A stretch of 64,000 nt of DNA from Dactylonectria macrodidyma (lineage: Eukaryota; Ascomycota; Sordariomycetes; Hypocreales; Nectriaceae). The position numbers were made by a program, and so were the translations under genes. The notes beneath the pieces are model-generated. The model did no database searches. It was given only the letters and a program-made list of their open reading frames with translations, and had not been told where the DNA came from. The stretch covers positions 248,001 to 312,000 of the forward strand of contig JAGMUV010000042.1 of NCBI GenBank assembly GCA_020744425.1, in the 5' to 3' direction. Positions within the stretch are counted from its first letter, which is position 1. Every line of letters starts with the position of its first letter. Below, piece by piece: positions 21,731 through 33,386 of the stretch.

Positions 21731-23839
21731 ATGAGTGATTACGATGCAGCTTTATTGACATCTTTGATTGCTGTCTGGCTCGCACTTGCGTGGAAATGCG
21801 TTTTTCGGATAGTGAAAAACCTCGTCGTTATCCTGCTGCGGAGGGCCGATAGCAATAATAACGCTCAAGAGAACCAGATCCGACGACCTCTCTTACCAGT
21901 CGGCGATAGAGATATGGGAGCAGCCGCTCCTCGGAACGTCACTGAGATCCTCGAAAGATCCAAAGGAGGTGGTGATCTGCTGACGAATATTGAGAAATAC
22001 GTACGCCAGAGCCACAGCCGACACAGACTAGGATCAGTCATAATCGGTCAATTATTTTTTGGACTGTTCGTCCTGTGGATTATTGCCGGGGTTTATTCTG
22101 CCGTGATCGAAACCGACAGCGTAGCCTTGTGGGCTTCCGACTACTGCGGCGTCTGGATGTTTGATGTCGACAACGCCGGCGAAGGGGCAGCCACTCGTGC
22201 CGATGTTCGCGACCGAAGCAAAGAGTCACGAGCAGGAGAGTACGCTAAGGGCTGCTACCAGCATTCAGATTATTCATTGCTACAAACCAAAGATTGCGGC
22301 TTCTTTTACCAACCCGCCATCCCTTTCACCAACAAGACTACGTACGAGTGCCCGTTTCCGGACGATAAGATTTGCGCCCCAGAGACGCCTGCCATTACAT
22401 TTGACACAGGACTTGTCGACGCAAGTCAGATAGGCGTTAACGGCCCGATCACTTACAAGTTCCGCCGATCTACGACGTGTACTCCTCTGAATACTGACTA
22501 TCCGTTTGTGCAGAGTGAAGCTAGAAATGGTACTCAAAGGTTCTACTATCACTATGGGGAGATTGTCGACGGAGACCGCAATACAAACTACACCTTCTCC
22601 AGTGCTGGAAATCCTTTCGACGTGTTGGCACCTGTTTACAAGGTTAGGTAAGTGGGACAAAGAAACCATCCTCATCCTTGTCCGAATTCTTCTAACATGA
22701 AGCCACTTCATAGTGCGTATGCGACTTCATGGTATCCTGAATACGACTATTGGAGGCCGAGGCCAGAGCTCAGCCCACCTGAAAATAGCACACTCACCAT
22801 CCTCTTCATTTCTGCGCTCCATATATTATATCTCGACTCGAGCTCCGATCCCATCTTTATTGCCGACGAAAAATACCTCTTTGAAGGCGAACCAAAGCCC
22901 TGGTGGTATAAATCAGATTCCAGATTCGGCGTGCTTGCTTGCATCGATAACCATCAGCTCTGCAGTCCTGATGGACAAACTTGCTGGTCTATGACAGACG
23001 TGCGCAATGATCTTTCTCCGGACTACTGGCTTATGAAGCTCTCGTTGGAGGCTTCGAACATCTACGACGCTGTTGCGCGACGTCTCGGCTCTGCTCTCAT
23101 CGCTCAAGAGAGGGTCTCTCAGTCTGCTTCGGCTGGTCTTCGTGATGATCATTGGAGATTCGAGGCTGCGCGACTATTCGCCACGTCGTTGGCCCGGATA
23201 CAATTTGATGCATGGAGCATTGCCAGCGGGGAAGATAGGGAGCAGGAAGGTTTCATTGACCTGACTCCAGACGAAGCTAAGGATCTGTGCGGTCTCTTTA
23301 AGTTCAAGAGCACTGGATTCAGAAATCTGGGCATGCGGCTGCTCATCTGCCTTGTCTTGGTGCCCCCCTTGCTCTGGATCCTGAGTCTGGAAGTAAGAAA
23401 TGTCCGAGACAAACTAAGTTGGGCCTGGACCGTTCTGAAGGGTCCCTGGAAGGGACCAATTGGAAGAATACGGCAGGATCAACCAGGGAATGCAGTAGGG
23501 GGAAATGGACCTAATAGCGATAGGGTGGTAGGAGGGGGGAATGAACTAAGAAATGACGTGCTCGATGAGGGAGTCCGCGTTTGGAGTGAATCACAAGGGA
23601 GCATTGGAGGAGGAGATCAAGAGCGAGCCAACTGGGAATCGGAGGACGAATCAACACTGGAAGAACAACATAATGACACTCAGGAGGAGGCTCTTCTGGA
23701 TGGAGCAAGCGATGATATCATCGTCCTATTTTTCCTCGTCTACCTCCTGTGGGTTATTCTGACAACTATTCTAAGAAGAATCGGGGTTTCTATGGGATGT
23801 GTATGGCATAGTCTAGGCTCTGGAGGTGTTTCGGGGTGA
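21731..23839 (+). CDS. Fungal multi-pass membrane glycoprotein of unknown function
   Basis: Two exons, 21731-22647 and 22714-23839, joined by a GTAAGT...TAG intron of 66 bp; 680 residues. The start is the ATG of MSDYDAALL. Hydrophobic helices lie at about 7-36, 100-125, 530-550 and 650-670, flanking a large extracytoplasmic domain with many Cys and N-glycosylation sites (for example NKTTYEC and NYTF). The stretches LFISALHILYLDSSSDPIF and CIDNHQLCSPDGQTCWSM match a widespread family of fungal membrane proteins that has no assigned role. The C-terminal quarter is acidic and low in complexity. It is probably a surface or vacuolar membrane protein. It lies 2.7 kb from the NRPS with gene-poor DNA between, so I do not place it in that locus. 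Confidence 0.75.
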
Positions 23840-26800
23840 ATACCAGGCTTAAAGTTTCCTAGAAAAACTATAAAGGAGAATTTGAAGTAGTAATGAATAA
23901 GTACAACTGCAAGACTGGGTATATGTATTTGTTTCGTGATCCGTCATTATCCATCATTGGTGAATCGGTCTTGGTTGTGATTAAGTCGGTGTCGGTCTTT
24001 AGCCAGCCGCCTCTGATGATCTTCATCATTTTGCGCGGCTTGGACTTCCCTTGGAGGAATTAGTTCGTGTAAGTGCAGGAATACGGACAGGGCACTGTTA
24101 CCGATCCACTGACACAAAGAGATCGATTGTATCCATGTGTGGGTCGGAAATGTAATCGGCCAGTTGAGCACTGGGCACTAGCCATTCGCTGGAATACTGA
24201 TAGTCAGACATTTCCTTCGAGAGGGCTTCAGTCGGACTGTCGGGTAAGTTGTTGTATGGCTGCGTAAATATCTCTGTATGAGATTGAAAAAGGCCAGTGG
24301 TAGCTGTTCAAAGAGACCACGAATCCCCACAAAAGAAAATCTGCAAAGAAAAAGCTATAAGAACGATAATGAGAGAATTTTTAGCGGGGGATGAGAAGAA
24401 AAAATGCGGTGACCTGACAGGGGCAGTGCATATCATGGGGCTGACATCTCCCTGTAACCGGTACGTACCTTAAGTTATGTAGGGTTCTGACCCTGCCTTT
24501 GGAACCCCTGTGAAAACCCATATGAATTCATATTTACGCATTTTAATTGGCTCGCTAGACAAGATTTCCCAGCCCAATTACATATGCGGCTAAGTCCGAT
24601 AGATAAGCGGCGCTCGCTACATAAGCCTATCCATTGGTTTAAGCATGCTTATCGATAAGATCATGACATAACCGCACCTTTCCCTAGCCTTCCTTGAGAG
24701 TTTGCATGCGTCGCCCCCGTCATTATGGTGGAGTCGATGATGGATTTTGTGATCTTCGCGGCTGGTCGGCCTTTGAGTGAAGTGTTTCTTCAGTAGCTGG
24801 CTGGCAATTTGACAACTAAGCTCATTATGTCGCCAAATCTATCTCACTCTAGTTTTGTTCTAATCGATGAAGTTCTATTAAAAAGTTTTCAAGATTTGTT
24901 AGCCTTCAAAGGGACTTCAAGGGTACTATACAGTAGCCTCCTCTTTCCACTTCATTATTAGGCGCCGATAGGTTCAAACCACTCATACATCAGAGCAGAG
25001 CTGAGCCGAGACGGACTGGCTTTACCCCTCTCCCCAGTCCTAATTGTTGCACGTTTCACTCAACTGAAGTTTGGTCAGCGGTGTATACTATGATTCGAGG
25101 ATTCAGATCAAGTCGATTGCTGCCAGCTACGAAGAGTCGAAGCAAGAAGATCTCTAGAAATGGACGATCAAGATTGGGGCGCAGACATCAAGGGAGGATG
25201 GAGAAGACTTCAGACTTGTCTGAAATAAACGAGGGTCTCTTACTGGCATGTTTAGTAGTCTCACAAATATACAGTCTTTATATTTATCTTCTTTTGAATC
25301 ACTGGCCGCTTGCAACGCCGGTCTTCCGACAAATGCTAAGTACCACGTCATAGCAGAACGACGGTTTTAAGTAGTTTCGTCGTTGATTTATAAGGTACAC
25401 CTCTTGAAAGCAATCAACTTCAAAAATTGTGCAACCCGACACATAAGATATGGCATGAGTTAGGCGACAAAAGCTATGTTAGTGACGTTGACTACCCGAC
25501 CTAAATGGCGGAGACGGGCGTAGAGAAAAGTGAGTGGCAAGTTGCATTCCATAATAACTGATCTTTGCTACCAATTACCAGAACGGACTTCAAATGTCAC
25601 CGAAGGTCCTCATCTAAGATTCAGACATAGCAAATTCTTACATCTACAGTAAGCCTTGGCTAGACACCAGTCAACTATTCGGTCTAAAACGATGAGCTCC
25701 CCAATATATGTTGTTGCGCATTTGATAAATTCGTTTCTCTCAGAGATCCGTTGGCATCGATAGAAGAAGGCAAGATGAAGCTTCGCGAGGTTGACGGAGC
25801 ACACGATATCGATATAGCTTAACTCGTGCGCACGGAGAAGACAGGGGACTACTTACGCAACCCACCTCCGAAGCCTGGGTTTACCCATCCACAATCGCTA
25901 GAATTAGGCTAGAAAAGAAGATTATGGAACCCAACCGGCGACTGAAGCGATAATGGACATAATATAACAGGTCATGGGATTTGACAGTTTACAGTGTGTG
26001 CATTTGCAACGAAAACAACGTATTTTCAACTTTACGTTCTGAATTCATTCTTGTAAAATGTCACACGTTGGGGTCCGGTTTAGTCAGTGATTTGATCGCA
26101 TCTATGTGGCCTTTCAGCTTGTGGTAACATAGCTTCGAGTCAATACGAATGAGCTTGTTGTGTTTTTGTCAATAGCAATCACCCCAGCGGAAGGCTGTAA
26201 AAGTCGGATTGTCATTTCGCTGACTAAAAGCTTAGTTCATATGCGGTCAAACGTTAATTAGATTACATAAAGTTCCTCTTCGCTCATGCTCATACGATAT
26301 CGCTCGTACAGTGCCGCATATTTCGTCTACATCCTTGCCTAGTCCAGTTTCCAGTTCGTATTCATCCTTCTGTTCGGTCATAGAAGTCGGCCGCTCATGC
26401 ATGGACGACGGACAGCCTACTGGATCCACTGCAAAAAGATATTGAGTAATTAGAAGCAAGGGAGCGTGTGATACGACGGCAGAATATTCCGGGGGTAGGC
26501 AACGAAAATTTAACCCATGTTTTGAGATAATGGACGTTGATGTTCTCGAGATCTTTTGGTTTCTTTCTGTGCCACAATTTTCACCAGATTACGCGAGGTG
26601 GATAACTTCTCGTATTCATGGGTCGGACCGACATCCATAGATGAACGGATAGAAAGTAGGTGTAGCGCCTCCCTCTCCCCCACCTTCTTTCATTACAGAC
26701 TCGACAAGTATATTCGCTTCTGCCGAATCCGGGACTGACGTTGCAAGTGCGGTTGAAACACAATCACAAATCATTCCCAAGACCATCTACTTCGACCGAT

Positions 26801-27641
26801 CGAGCTGTATGAGCCATTCGCACACATTTTCACACTAAGAGCAACGAACTGACACCACGGAGGTTGCTCACCATCTCCTCTGCGAGAGCTGCTCAACTGC
26901 GCCAGTTGAGCGGTACAAGTGTACTCTTCGGAATGCCTGCACTCAAGGTGGTCAGTGCTCGGCCCGATTTGTATCATGGAGAATCAAGGGCTAATTGGCT
27001 CATCTTCGTAGAGCTTTTTCGTTTCCACAAACTCGACAAGGTAATCGCGGCGTATCTTCAATCCTGACCTTGCTGCCAAGGTGACATTGTGAACTGTTCG
27101 CGGAGACATACATATAGTGGGGAACAAGAAGTTTGGATGCAAACTGATGTGTCGACCTCTTTGCTCCAGCTTTGTCAGAGGATAGTCTAACCTTATCGAG
27201 TAGGTGTCTTGTTTGGAAAGGTAGTTGATTGGATGCAGGAGACTCGTATAGAGTGATGACATCGTCACGGCTAGGTCAGTCAGAGAGCGGTCACTCACGG
27301 CAGGATTCAAATTCTCTGCATCCCACTAGACGATGACGGACATATCACACAGCCGGCAGATACGACTTTCCGGTTAGGGAGTCTTGAGAAACGAAGATTT
27401 GGCTTATGAAGAAAATTCGGGTCCACAAAGTGCAAACACCGATAAGTATAAAAGGCGACTTATCGGCCATCGACTCTCTAATGCGAAATCTCTACGGAGC
27501 ACACATTCAATAATTACAAAAAGACCAGCCTCGATACCACAATCAGCCTCATCCTACAGAAGCAAAGAGTTGGTCTTGCTACAATCTATAAACAATTCAT
27601 GGACTGACAAGCGCTCCGAAGATCTAGCACCTCAATTCACT
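23840..27641. other. Gene-poor 3.8-kb stretch
   Basis: No open frame here has a convincing start, codon bias or family motif. The only signal I can support is TATAAAAGG at 27447-27455, about 190 bp before the small secreted protein gene. Confidence 0.5.
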
Positions 27642-28025
27642 ATGCGTGTCATTCTTACTGCCATTGCCGTTATTGGCGCTGCCTTTCCTGTTCAAGGCCT
27701 GACAGTCGATTACTACAATGAACCCAACTGTAGGGGTACGAAACTGGATTCTGGGCACGAGGGCAACACAGACGTGATCCCTGTGGTGGTCTCAGCTCAT
27801 CAGCTCCTGTCTTACCCATCAGTTTTTGTGAGCAATCTGCCCAGCACGAAATGCTGGGGTCATAACGGCCAAGGCTGTTCTGGCTCCGGTGGGCAGCTCC
27901 ACTTCAACGCTGGGTCAAAGGCTGGATGCTTCAATGCCGCCAATGGTGTGGGCCATTTCACGTCGGTGTGCTGCAGCATTGCACAGGGTAATGGCCACAA
28001 AAATCATGATATGTACCAAGTTTGA
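27642..28025 (+). CDS. Small secreted cysteine-containing protein (effector-like)
   Basis: Intronless frame of 127 residues starting at MRVILTAIAVIGAAFPVQG, a clear signal peptide with probable cleavage after about residue 19. The mature part of about 108 residues is Gly-, Ser- and Asn-rich and has six cysteines, in the contexts PNCRG, TKCWG, GQGCSG, KAGCFN and VCCSI. I recognise no family. The open frame extends upstream without a start, but the signal peptide fixes this ATG. A TATA box lies about 190 bp upstream. Its size, secretion signal, cysteines and isolated position in gene-poor DNA fit a candidate effector or surface protein; that role is inference. Confidence 0.7.
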   Translation: MRVILTAIAVIGAAFPVQGLTVDYYNEPNCRGTKLDSGHEGNTDVIPVVVSAHQLLSYPSVFVSNLPSTKCWGHNGQGCSGSGGQLHFNAGSKAGCFNAANGVGHFTSVCCSIAQGNGHKNHDMYQV

Positions 28026-29562
28026 AATAGGAAGTAACAGGCCTGAGTGAGGTCTGGGGCGCCGGCTTAACATCAGGAACCTAGGGGAAGAGAGAAGCAC
28101 CGGGTTCGGGAGGAGTAGGGACAGCAACACAAAAGCAGACAGATTCATGGCGGCTATAGGATCAGAGCAATCACACACCTGCAAATATGTGAAGACCCTC
28201 AGCCTGCTTACTATAATCAATGTTTGTTGAAAACACGCGAATCATCGTGCACGTATCTCATCACTTCACACCCAGCTTAATGCTGCCGAAACAATAGACA
28301 CTAGACTCGAACAGCCAGCTTTTGCGAATACAGGCAACAACCACTCCTTTGACGTGCTTGGAAATCCATCCCGCTGCTTCCAGCGACTTAATTTGGAACT
28401 TATTTACACGTTGTATGCTAGTATCGTAGATCCACGTGTCAGCCCAGAAACCCGGGCCATCCCATCGAGGGTACCAGTGACAGACTTCATCGTAAGACAA
28501 ATGAACTTACTTGACCGTTGCGTGTCTCTCGGTCCCCCGAGCTAGAGACGAAACCCCAAAGTCAAGAGGTTCCGGAAACCAACAAGTCGCAAGAAGTGAG
28601 GCCGATCGACATATTGACAATTTTGATTCCTCCCCCCGACTTCTCTAAGAATCATGCTTTTTTTTTTTTTGAGATAGTCACCTTTCACCCTGGATTATCC
28701 TCTCCTACGTCACGGAAACGGTCATGGTCGGATAAATCAGTATAGCTCAAACGGGTCAACGAGAAGAGAGAAGTGAAAGCCTCGTAGTGTGTAACAGTGG
28801 GCGTATCCAGTTGATATCAACGGCTTGACAAGCGGTGAAGTGCTCGTATGTCGCTGGAATCTATGTTGAAGAGGGTGAGAGTGGAAAAAAAGAAACCTCT
28901 GTTGACCACTCCCCGATCAGAAATGTCTACTGTAACTTGAATGCTCCTTTGCTTGCAGTTCGACGGCCCGGACCGTTTGTGGCTTCAGCTGGTTGGATAT
29001 GGGTTCTCTCACATCCTTCCCTTTACCTGGGTAGATTTGTACGAGGGCTAACTTGATACGATTTTCATAGCAGCCATGCTGATATTTGAACATGCCCTTG
29101 GTTGAAGCATAGGTATGCTATTTGTTAGCTCTTCTCTTAAATTGAGTGTAGAGAAGCTTAATATTGATGTTTTAACGGAGGTGCGTTCACCTCATGCCAC
29201 TTACTGTACTCTGTCATTAGATTATCACCTGAGTTGATCCATCAATACATGTAATCATATTACATGAGCTATTACGTGAAAACTATTCCTTGTTCACAAC
29301 ATCTTCAATTCGCATGCCTTTCATAGAACTCCCAGGCGTAAAACACTAGCCCCTGGGACCGAACTACGGGCCATGTAGGGTATTATGTACATTCAGAATG
29401 CCTCAGTCTCTATTCTCATGAGAGGTTTTGGGTTATTGCGGATATTCATGCTCTGACTCCGTTCATGCTCGCAAACTAATAAACCCATTTTGAAACTGCT
29501 GGCTTCTCCACAAATTCCCCCGTCGGATTGAGTTGCACTGAAGGCCAGCAGCGGAGCATCAT

Positions 29563-29578
29563 AGGGTTAGGGTTAGGG
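29563..29578 (+). repeat. Short interstitial telomere-like tract (TTAGGG)
   Basis: Reads AGGGTTAGGGTTAGGG, about two and a half units of the fungal telomere repeat, far from any window end. It could be chance or a relic of chromosome-end repair. Confidence 0.6.
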
Positions 29579-30415
29579 CTCCCATGGCCAGCCTCTTCTC
29601 CTTCACGCTTAAGTTATGGGCTTCTCTGGGCGGTATAACGCCGGCTGCTGGCTCTGTCGACAGCGTAAGGTTAAAGTTGGTCTAATAGCAGATGCATAAG
29701 CTACATCCGATCGAGAGAGGCTGATCTAGGAATTTAATGTGACGAGACGAGACCATCATGGAAGCGGTGCGCTGTCAACGAGAAGCCATGTCCGGGATAT
29801 ACAACCACATTTCAATTTCAGTTTCATTACCGCGGTACCTCTGCTCTGTTCTCATCTGCAAAATCTAACAGCTTGTTATGTAGAAGGAACATGGCAGCAA
29901 CAAATGTTGAGGTAGTGTTGATTGTGGGCTGATGGTTTGCTGCCGTTATAATATAATGCATGGTCCAGGGTAGTTGTGCCGGACTGAAGGTGGGTCTCGG
30001 AGGTGTCTGTAATAATTGCGGTCAAAGGAGCAAACAAAGTCTGAGAAGACAAGATGGCGAACTACGTTAGATACGGGGAAACCACTCCACATGGCAGTGG
30101 GATTTTTTTTGGTTTCCCCCATATTTTTACCTGCGTTGGCATTGATCTTGTGCAGTCAATTGCTGACTTGGATGATGTGCTGCCTTGCTGGGCACGTGAT
30201 ATGTGAGCTGGTCATGATCAGTGACGTCACATCTCCGAAGATTCGAAGATTCTCCCGCGTTCCTGCGCCTACCCCGATTTGTTCACACGCACAAGAACTG
30301 CTCGTGTAGTGGGGAAAGGTGGGATATTGTAAGGGTTGGTGCGCTGGAAATGCTTGGCCAAATACTAAGAATGTCTGGCCAATCGCTAAGAATGCTTAGC
30401 TAACTTTTGCAGGTC

Positions 30416-30505
30416 ATGAATGATTTGAGGATTATGAATGATTTGAGGATTATGAATGATTTGATGATTATGAATGATTTGAGGATTATGAATGATTTGA
30501 GGGTT
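30416..30505 (+). repeat. Five tandem copies of an 18-bp unit
   Basis: The unit ATGAATGATTTGAGGATT is repeated five times head to tail with two single-base differences (GATGATT in copy 3, GAGGGTT in copy 5). It lies about 500 bp before the SGNH esterase-like gene and is not in an evident reading frame. Confidence 0.95.
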
Positions 30506-30994
30506 ACAAATGAGTATGAAAAGGCCGGCCTGACCAGATAACACTATTCCTCTCTAGTGGCACTAGTGGGCTGGCTCTAGGGGGCTCTACTGAGCTGAAA
30601 AATTAGCCCCAGGGGCAGCTTCAATAGTGTAGGGCGCTGTTTTCTTTTAGTTTACAGGGCGTTTGTAGCACTCACTGTAGTGGCCTTCAGTGGCCTCCGT
30701 GTCTACTAATCGCAGCTTTAACTGGCTACATTCTCAGATTCTAATTAGCGAGGAACATTTTAAAATTATTTACACATCTTAAATCATTTGTGCTCAGAAA
30801 ATTATTTCTGATTGGCTTAAGCGAGGTTGTTAAGGAATTAATTGTCTCACTAGTCCGTAAGAAATGTTCATCCTACGCAGGACATATTTAGGGTGTCTCC
30901 CCGAGAAGAAAACTTGAACCTTGCTAGTTCCCAAGCAAACTAAATATTGTCTTCTTGATTCTATCTCAGTATCTCAGCCAGTGAGCAACTTACC

Positions 30995-31933
30995 ATGCGT
31001 CTTTCAGCATTCTTCATCTCAACACCTCTCGCTTCTGGTCTGGTGTCAGCTGCACCGTCTCGGGCCGAACCGAGGGCGGTCCCGAAGATATTGATTTCCT
31101 CAGACAGTACAACCGCGAACTATGCCGCCGACAAAGTTTTGCAAGGGCAAGTAATCACCATCGATCTAATCAGCATGTCCCGATGATCGTCATACGTTAA
31201 CTCTCATTTTAGCTGGGGCTATTACTTGAATACTTACACGACCTTGGAAGTCCGTAACTTAGCAAGGAATGGCCACTCGACTCGCACATTTATCAAGGAA
31301 GGACTGTGGTCGGCCTTACTTGATTCCACAGCCAGCGGCGACTACGTGATTATCGAAATGGGACATTGTGACTTTGGCAACCCAACGATCGCAGGGACTA
31401 AGGCGGCTGACCGTGCCACGCTGCCGGGCATAGGTGAAGAGACGGTAGTGGCTACTCTTCCCTCTGGAGCCACAGAGACTGTCCACACCTTCGGATGGTA
31501 CTTGCGCCAGATGATCACAGACGTCCAAGCCAAGGGGGCCACATCAATCATATCTGGCATGATCGGCAGGAACTTCTGGGAAGGCAAGAAATTACGAGAT
31601 AATTGGCCCTTTTCAGACTACGCTGAGCAGGTAGCAACAATGGCGGGTGTTGAATTCATCGATCACACGGAATATTTTTTCGCCCTCTTTCAGTCATTCG
31701 GCCCAAAAAAGGCCACCACATATTTCCCGATCGACAACACTCACACCAATTCGCATGGTGCCAAGTTGACCGCTCAGGCATTCGTGCAGGCTTTGAAGTG
31801 CAAGTGTGGAGGGGCAAGCCAGCTGGCTCAGTATCTTAACTCTGCCGCTCAGGTATTGAAGACACCAGCCTGCCAACCTTGCCAGCAGCTTTGGACTGAA
31901 GCGACGCCGGATAGTCTTGGCCCTGGCTACTAG
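30995..31933 (+). CDS. Rhamnogalacturonan-acetylesterase-like SGNH hydrolase (CE12-like)
   Basis: Two exons, 30995-31146 and 31213-31933. The intron has a GC-AG border (GCAAGT donor), which the frame and the join G-WGYYLN support; 290 residues. A signal peptide precedes a proline-containing linker. The order of SGNH blocks is kept: SSDSTTA (Ser38 as nucleophile), RNGHSTRTF, EMGHCDFG and FPIDNTHTNSHGA, which carries the catalytic Asp and His. In rhamnogalacturonan acetylesterases these read GDSTT, GGRSARS, FGHND and FPIDHTHTS. Here the first glycine is Ser36 and the oxyanion asparagine is Cys103. A Cys-rich C-terminal tail (CKCGG, CQPCQQ) is extra. It is secreted and may deacetylate pectin, but the altered blocks make activity uncertain. 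Confidence 0.8.
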
Positions 31934-32550
31934 GAAGGGGTTAGCTACCACGGGCCCGGCCTTTAAGATGCTGCAGACGGCGGCAGCAGACAGTTCAACA
32001 ACATTATCAACACTGACACTCAACGGGAATAAGACCTATGAGCTAGGTAGAGGTGTTAACTTTTATACTCTTTATTGTCTTATTTATTCTATTATTTTAA
32101 TGTATTAAAAAGATTAAATTCCCTCCCTATTTCAGTTGAAGATATATAGCTAGCTATTTGGGTGTGGTCTTGTTCCTGACCGCTGTGATGGTTTCATCAT
32201 CTTGAGAACAACTAACTCGTACAGTACCCCAAAGGGCGATCGTAAAGATGCGAGGACTGCTCACAGGCATCAGCAAGGGACCACCCGTGGCACGACAGGG
32301 TGTCGAAGCAAGGCCATCAGGAGTATATAGGCGTCATAAATGGCCCTCCGGATGTAAGAGGTCATCACTAATCCCCAGTCACCGACCATACCCACAACAA
32401 GATGTCTGGCGCTAGCACTTCGGACATATACCTTTGACAGACCGTGAAGGCCTAGGTCTGTTTCGAACTGAGGAGAGACGGCGGTTGGCTTTAAGTTGCT
32501 TCTTCACAGCCGATCTTGGGTCAAGACTGAGAGATGAACGACGACAACTT
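31934..32550. other. Intergenic, no gene seen
   Basis: Intergenic sequence between the SGNH gene and the BTB relic. It starts with an AT-rich tract that may be the 3' region of the former. No supported feature. Confidence 0.5.
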
Positions 32551-33300
32551 CCCAGCCTCGTTTCCGTTAGACGGCCTTGGGACAAAAGGATATGTATGAG
32601 GGTGGCACGACGATTTTGTGGGCCGAATGGGAGTTTGGATTGACCAAGAGGCTGCTCGGGATACTGGACATGTTCTTGTACACTTTTTATATACGGGAAC
32701 ATACCAATGTCTGCGTCCTAGCAAACCGCCTAAGGAGAGAAGGCGAGCGGCCGAACTTAAGACTTGTATTCAGGCTTATCTCATGGCAAGAACATATAAG
32801 CTAGCTCTCTGGAGAGCCTTGTCCAAGGAGAGTTAGAAAAGCTCTGCCCTGAAGTCACTATACCGGAGTTCATCACCATCGTTGAAGAAGTGTATCCGCA
32901 GCCAACACAGGAAGACAAATGGTTCTCGAATTATGTCGAAGCATTTGTACATCGTGTCTTCGAAGATCTCAAGGGAGCTGTTCGCCCGGGAACATTGGAA
33001 GAGCTGGAAGAGAAGAAGTCAATTGGCACGACCATTCTTAGGTCTAGCATCCTCTGGGCAGGCGAAACCATTCCTGTCAAGAATGCTGGGTTAAACCTTG
33101 CTGCAACGCACAAAGGCTCCTTGGAAGCAGTCCCAGAGGAAGCAGGTTTGGGTATTCCTACAGGCGCAGCGTCTACGGCATCTGATGCTTCCATCAGAAC
33201 GCCATCGACATCAACCTTGGGCGTGATGATTCATAAAGATGTCCCAATTCATCCACCGGCAGATGTAATTCCAAATGTCATACATGCCTACGCCTCCTAA
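32551..33300 (+). pseudogene. Broken BTB/POZ-domain gene
   Basis: One frame (32618-32836) encodes the second half of a BTB fold: VLVHFLYTGTYQCL, then AELKTCIQAYLMARTYKLA. It then hits a stop. The homology continues one frame over from about 32803 (SLESLVQGELEKLCPEVTIP, then VEEVYPQPTQEDKWFSNYVE) to a stop at 33300, which is a frame change without splice signals. The N-terminal half of the BTB fold is not recognisable upstream. After the 33300 stop the same frame still encodes a CxxC-containing stretch (AICLICQSLYRHQGNFIHPC) that overlaps the end of the DUF4419 gene. BTB proteins of this kind are common in fungi and mostly unassigned. Confidence 0.65.
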
Positions 33301-33386
33301 GGATGGATACCTGCACCACAGCCCGGCACAGCGCAGACTTCTGTTCCAGATTATGCCATCTGTCTGATATGCCAGAGCCTATACCG

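Larger units (their letters stand above)
28026..30994. other. Gene-poor region with repeats
   Basis: Three kilobases without a convincing gene. It contains a T-run at about 28661, a telomere-like stretch at 29563 and an 18-bp tandem repeat at 30416, each reported separately. Confidence 0.5.

Noticed and set aside
26984..27310. Reverse-strand 108-codon frame
   Set aside because: Composition looks random and there is no family motif or coding context.
31946..31963. CTACCACGGGCCCGG after the SGNH gene, resembling the cluster element
   Set aside because: Two inserted bases break the element, and it is downstream of the gene rather than in a promoter.
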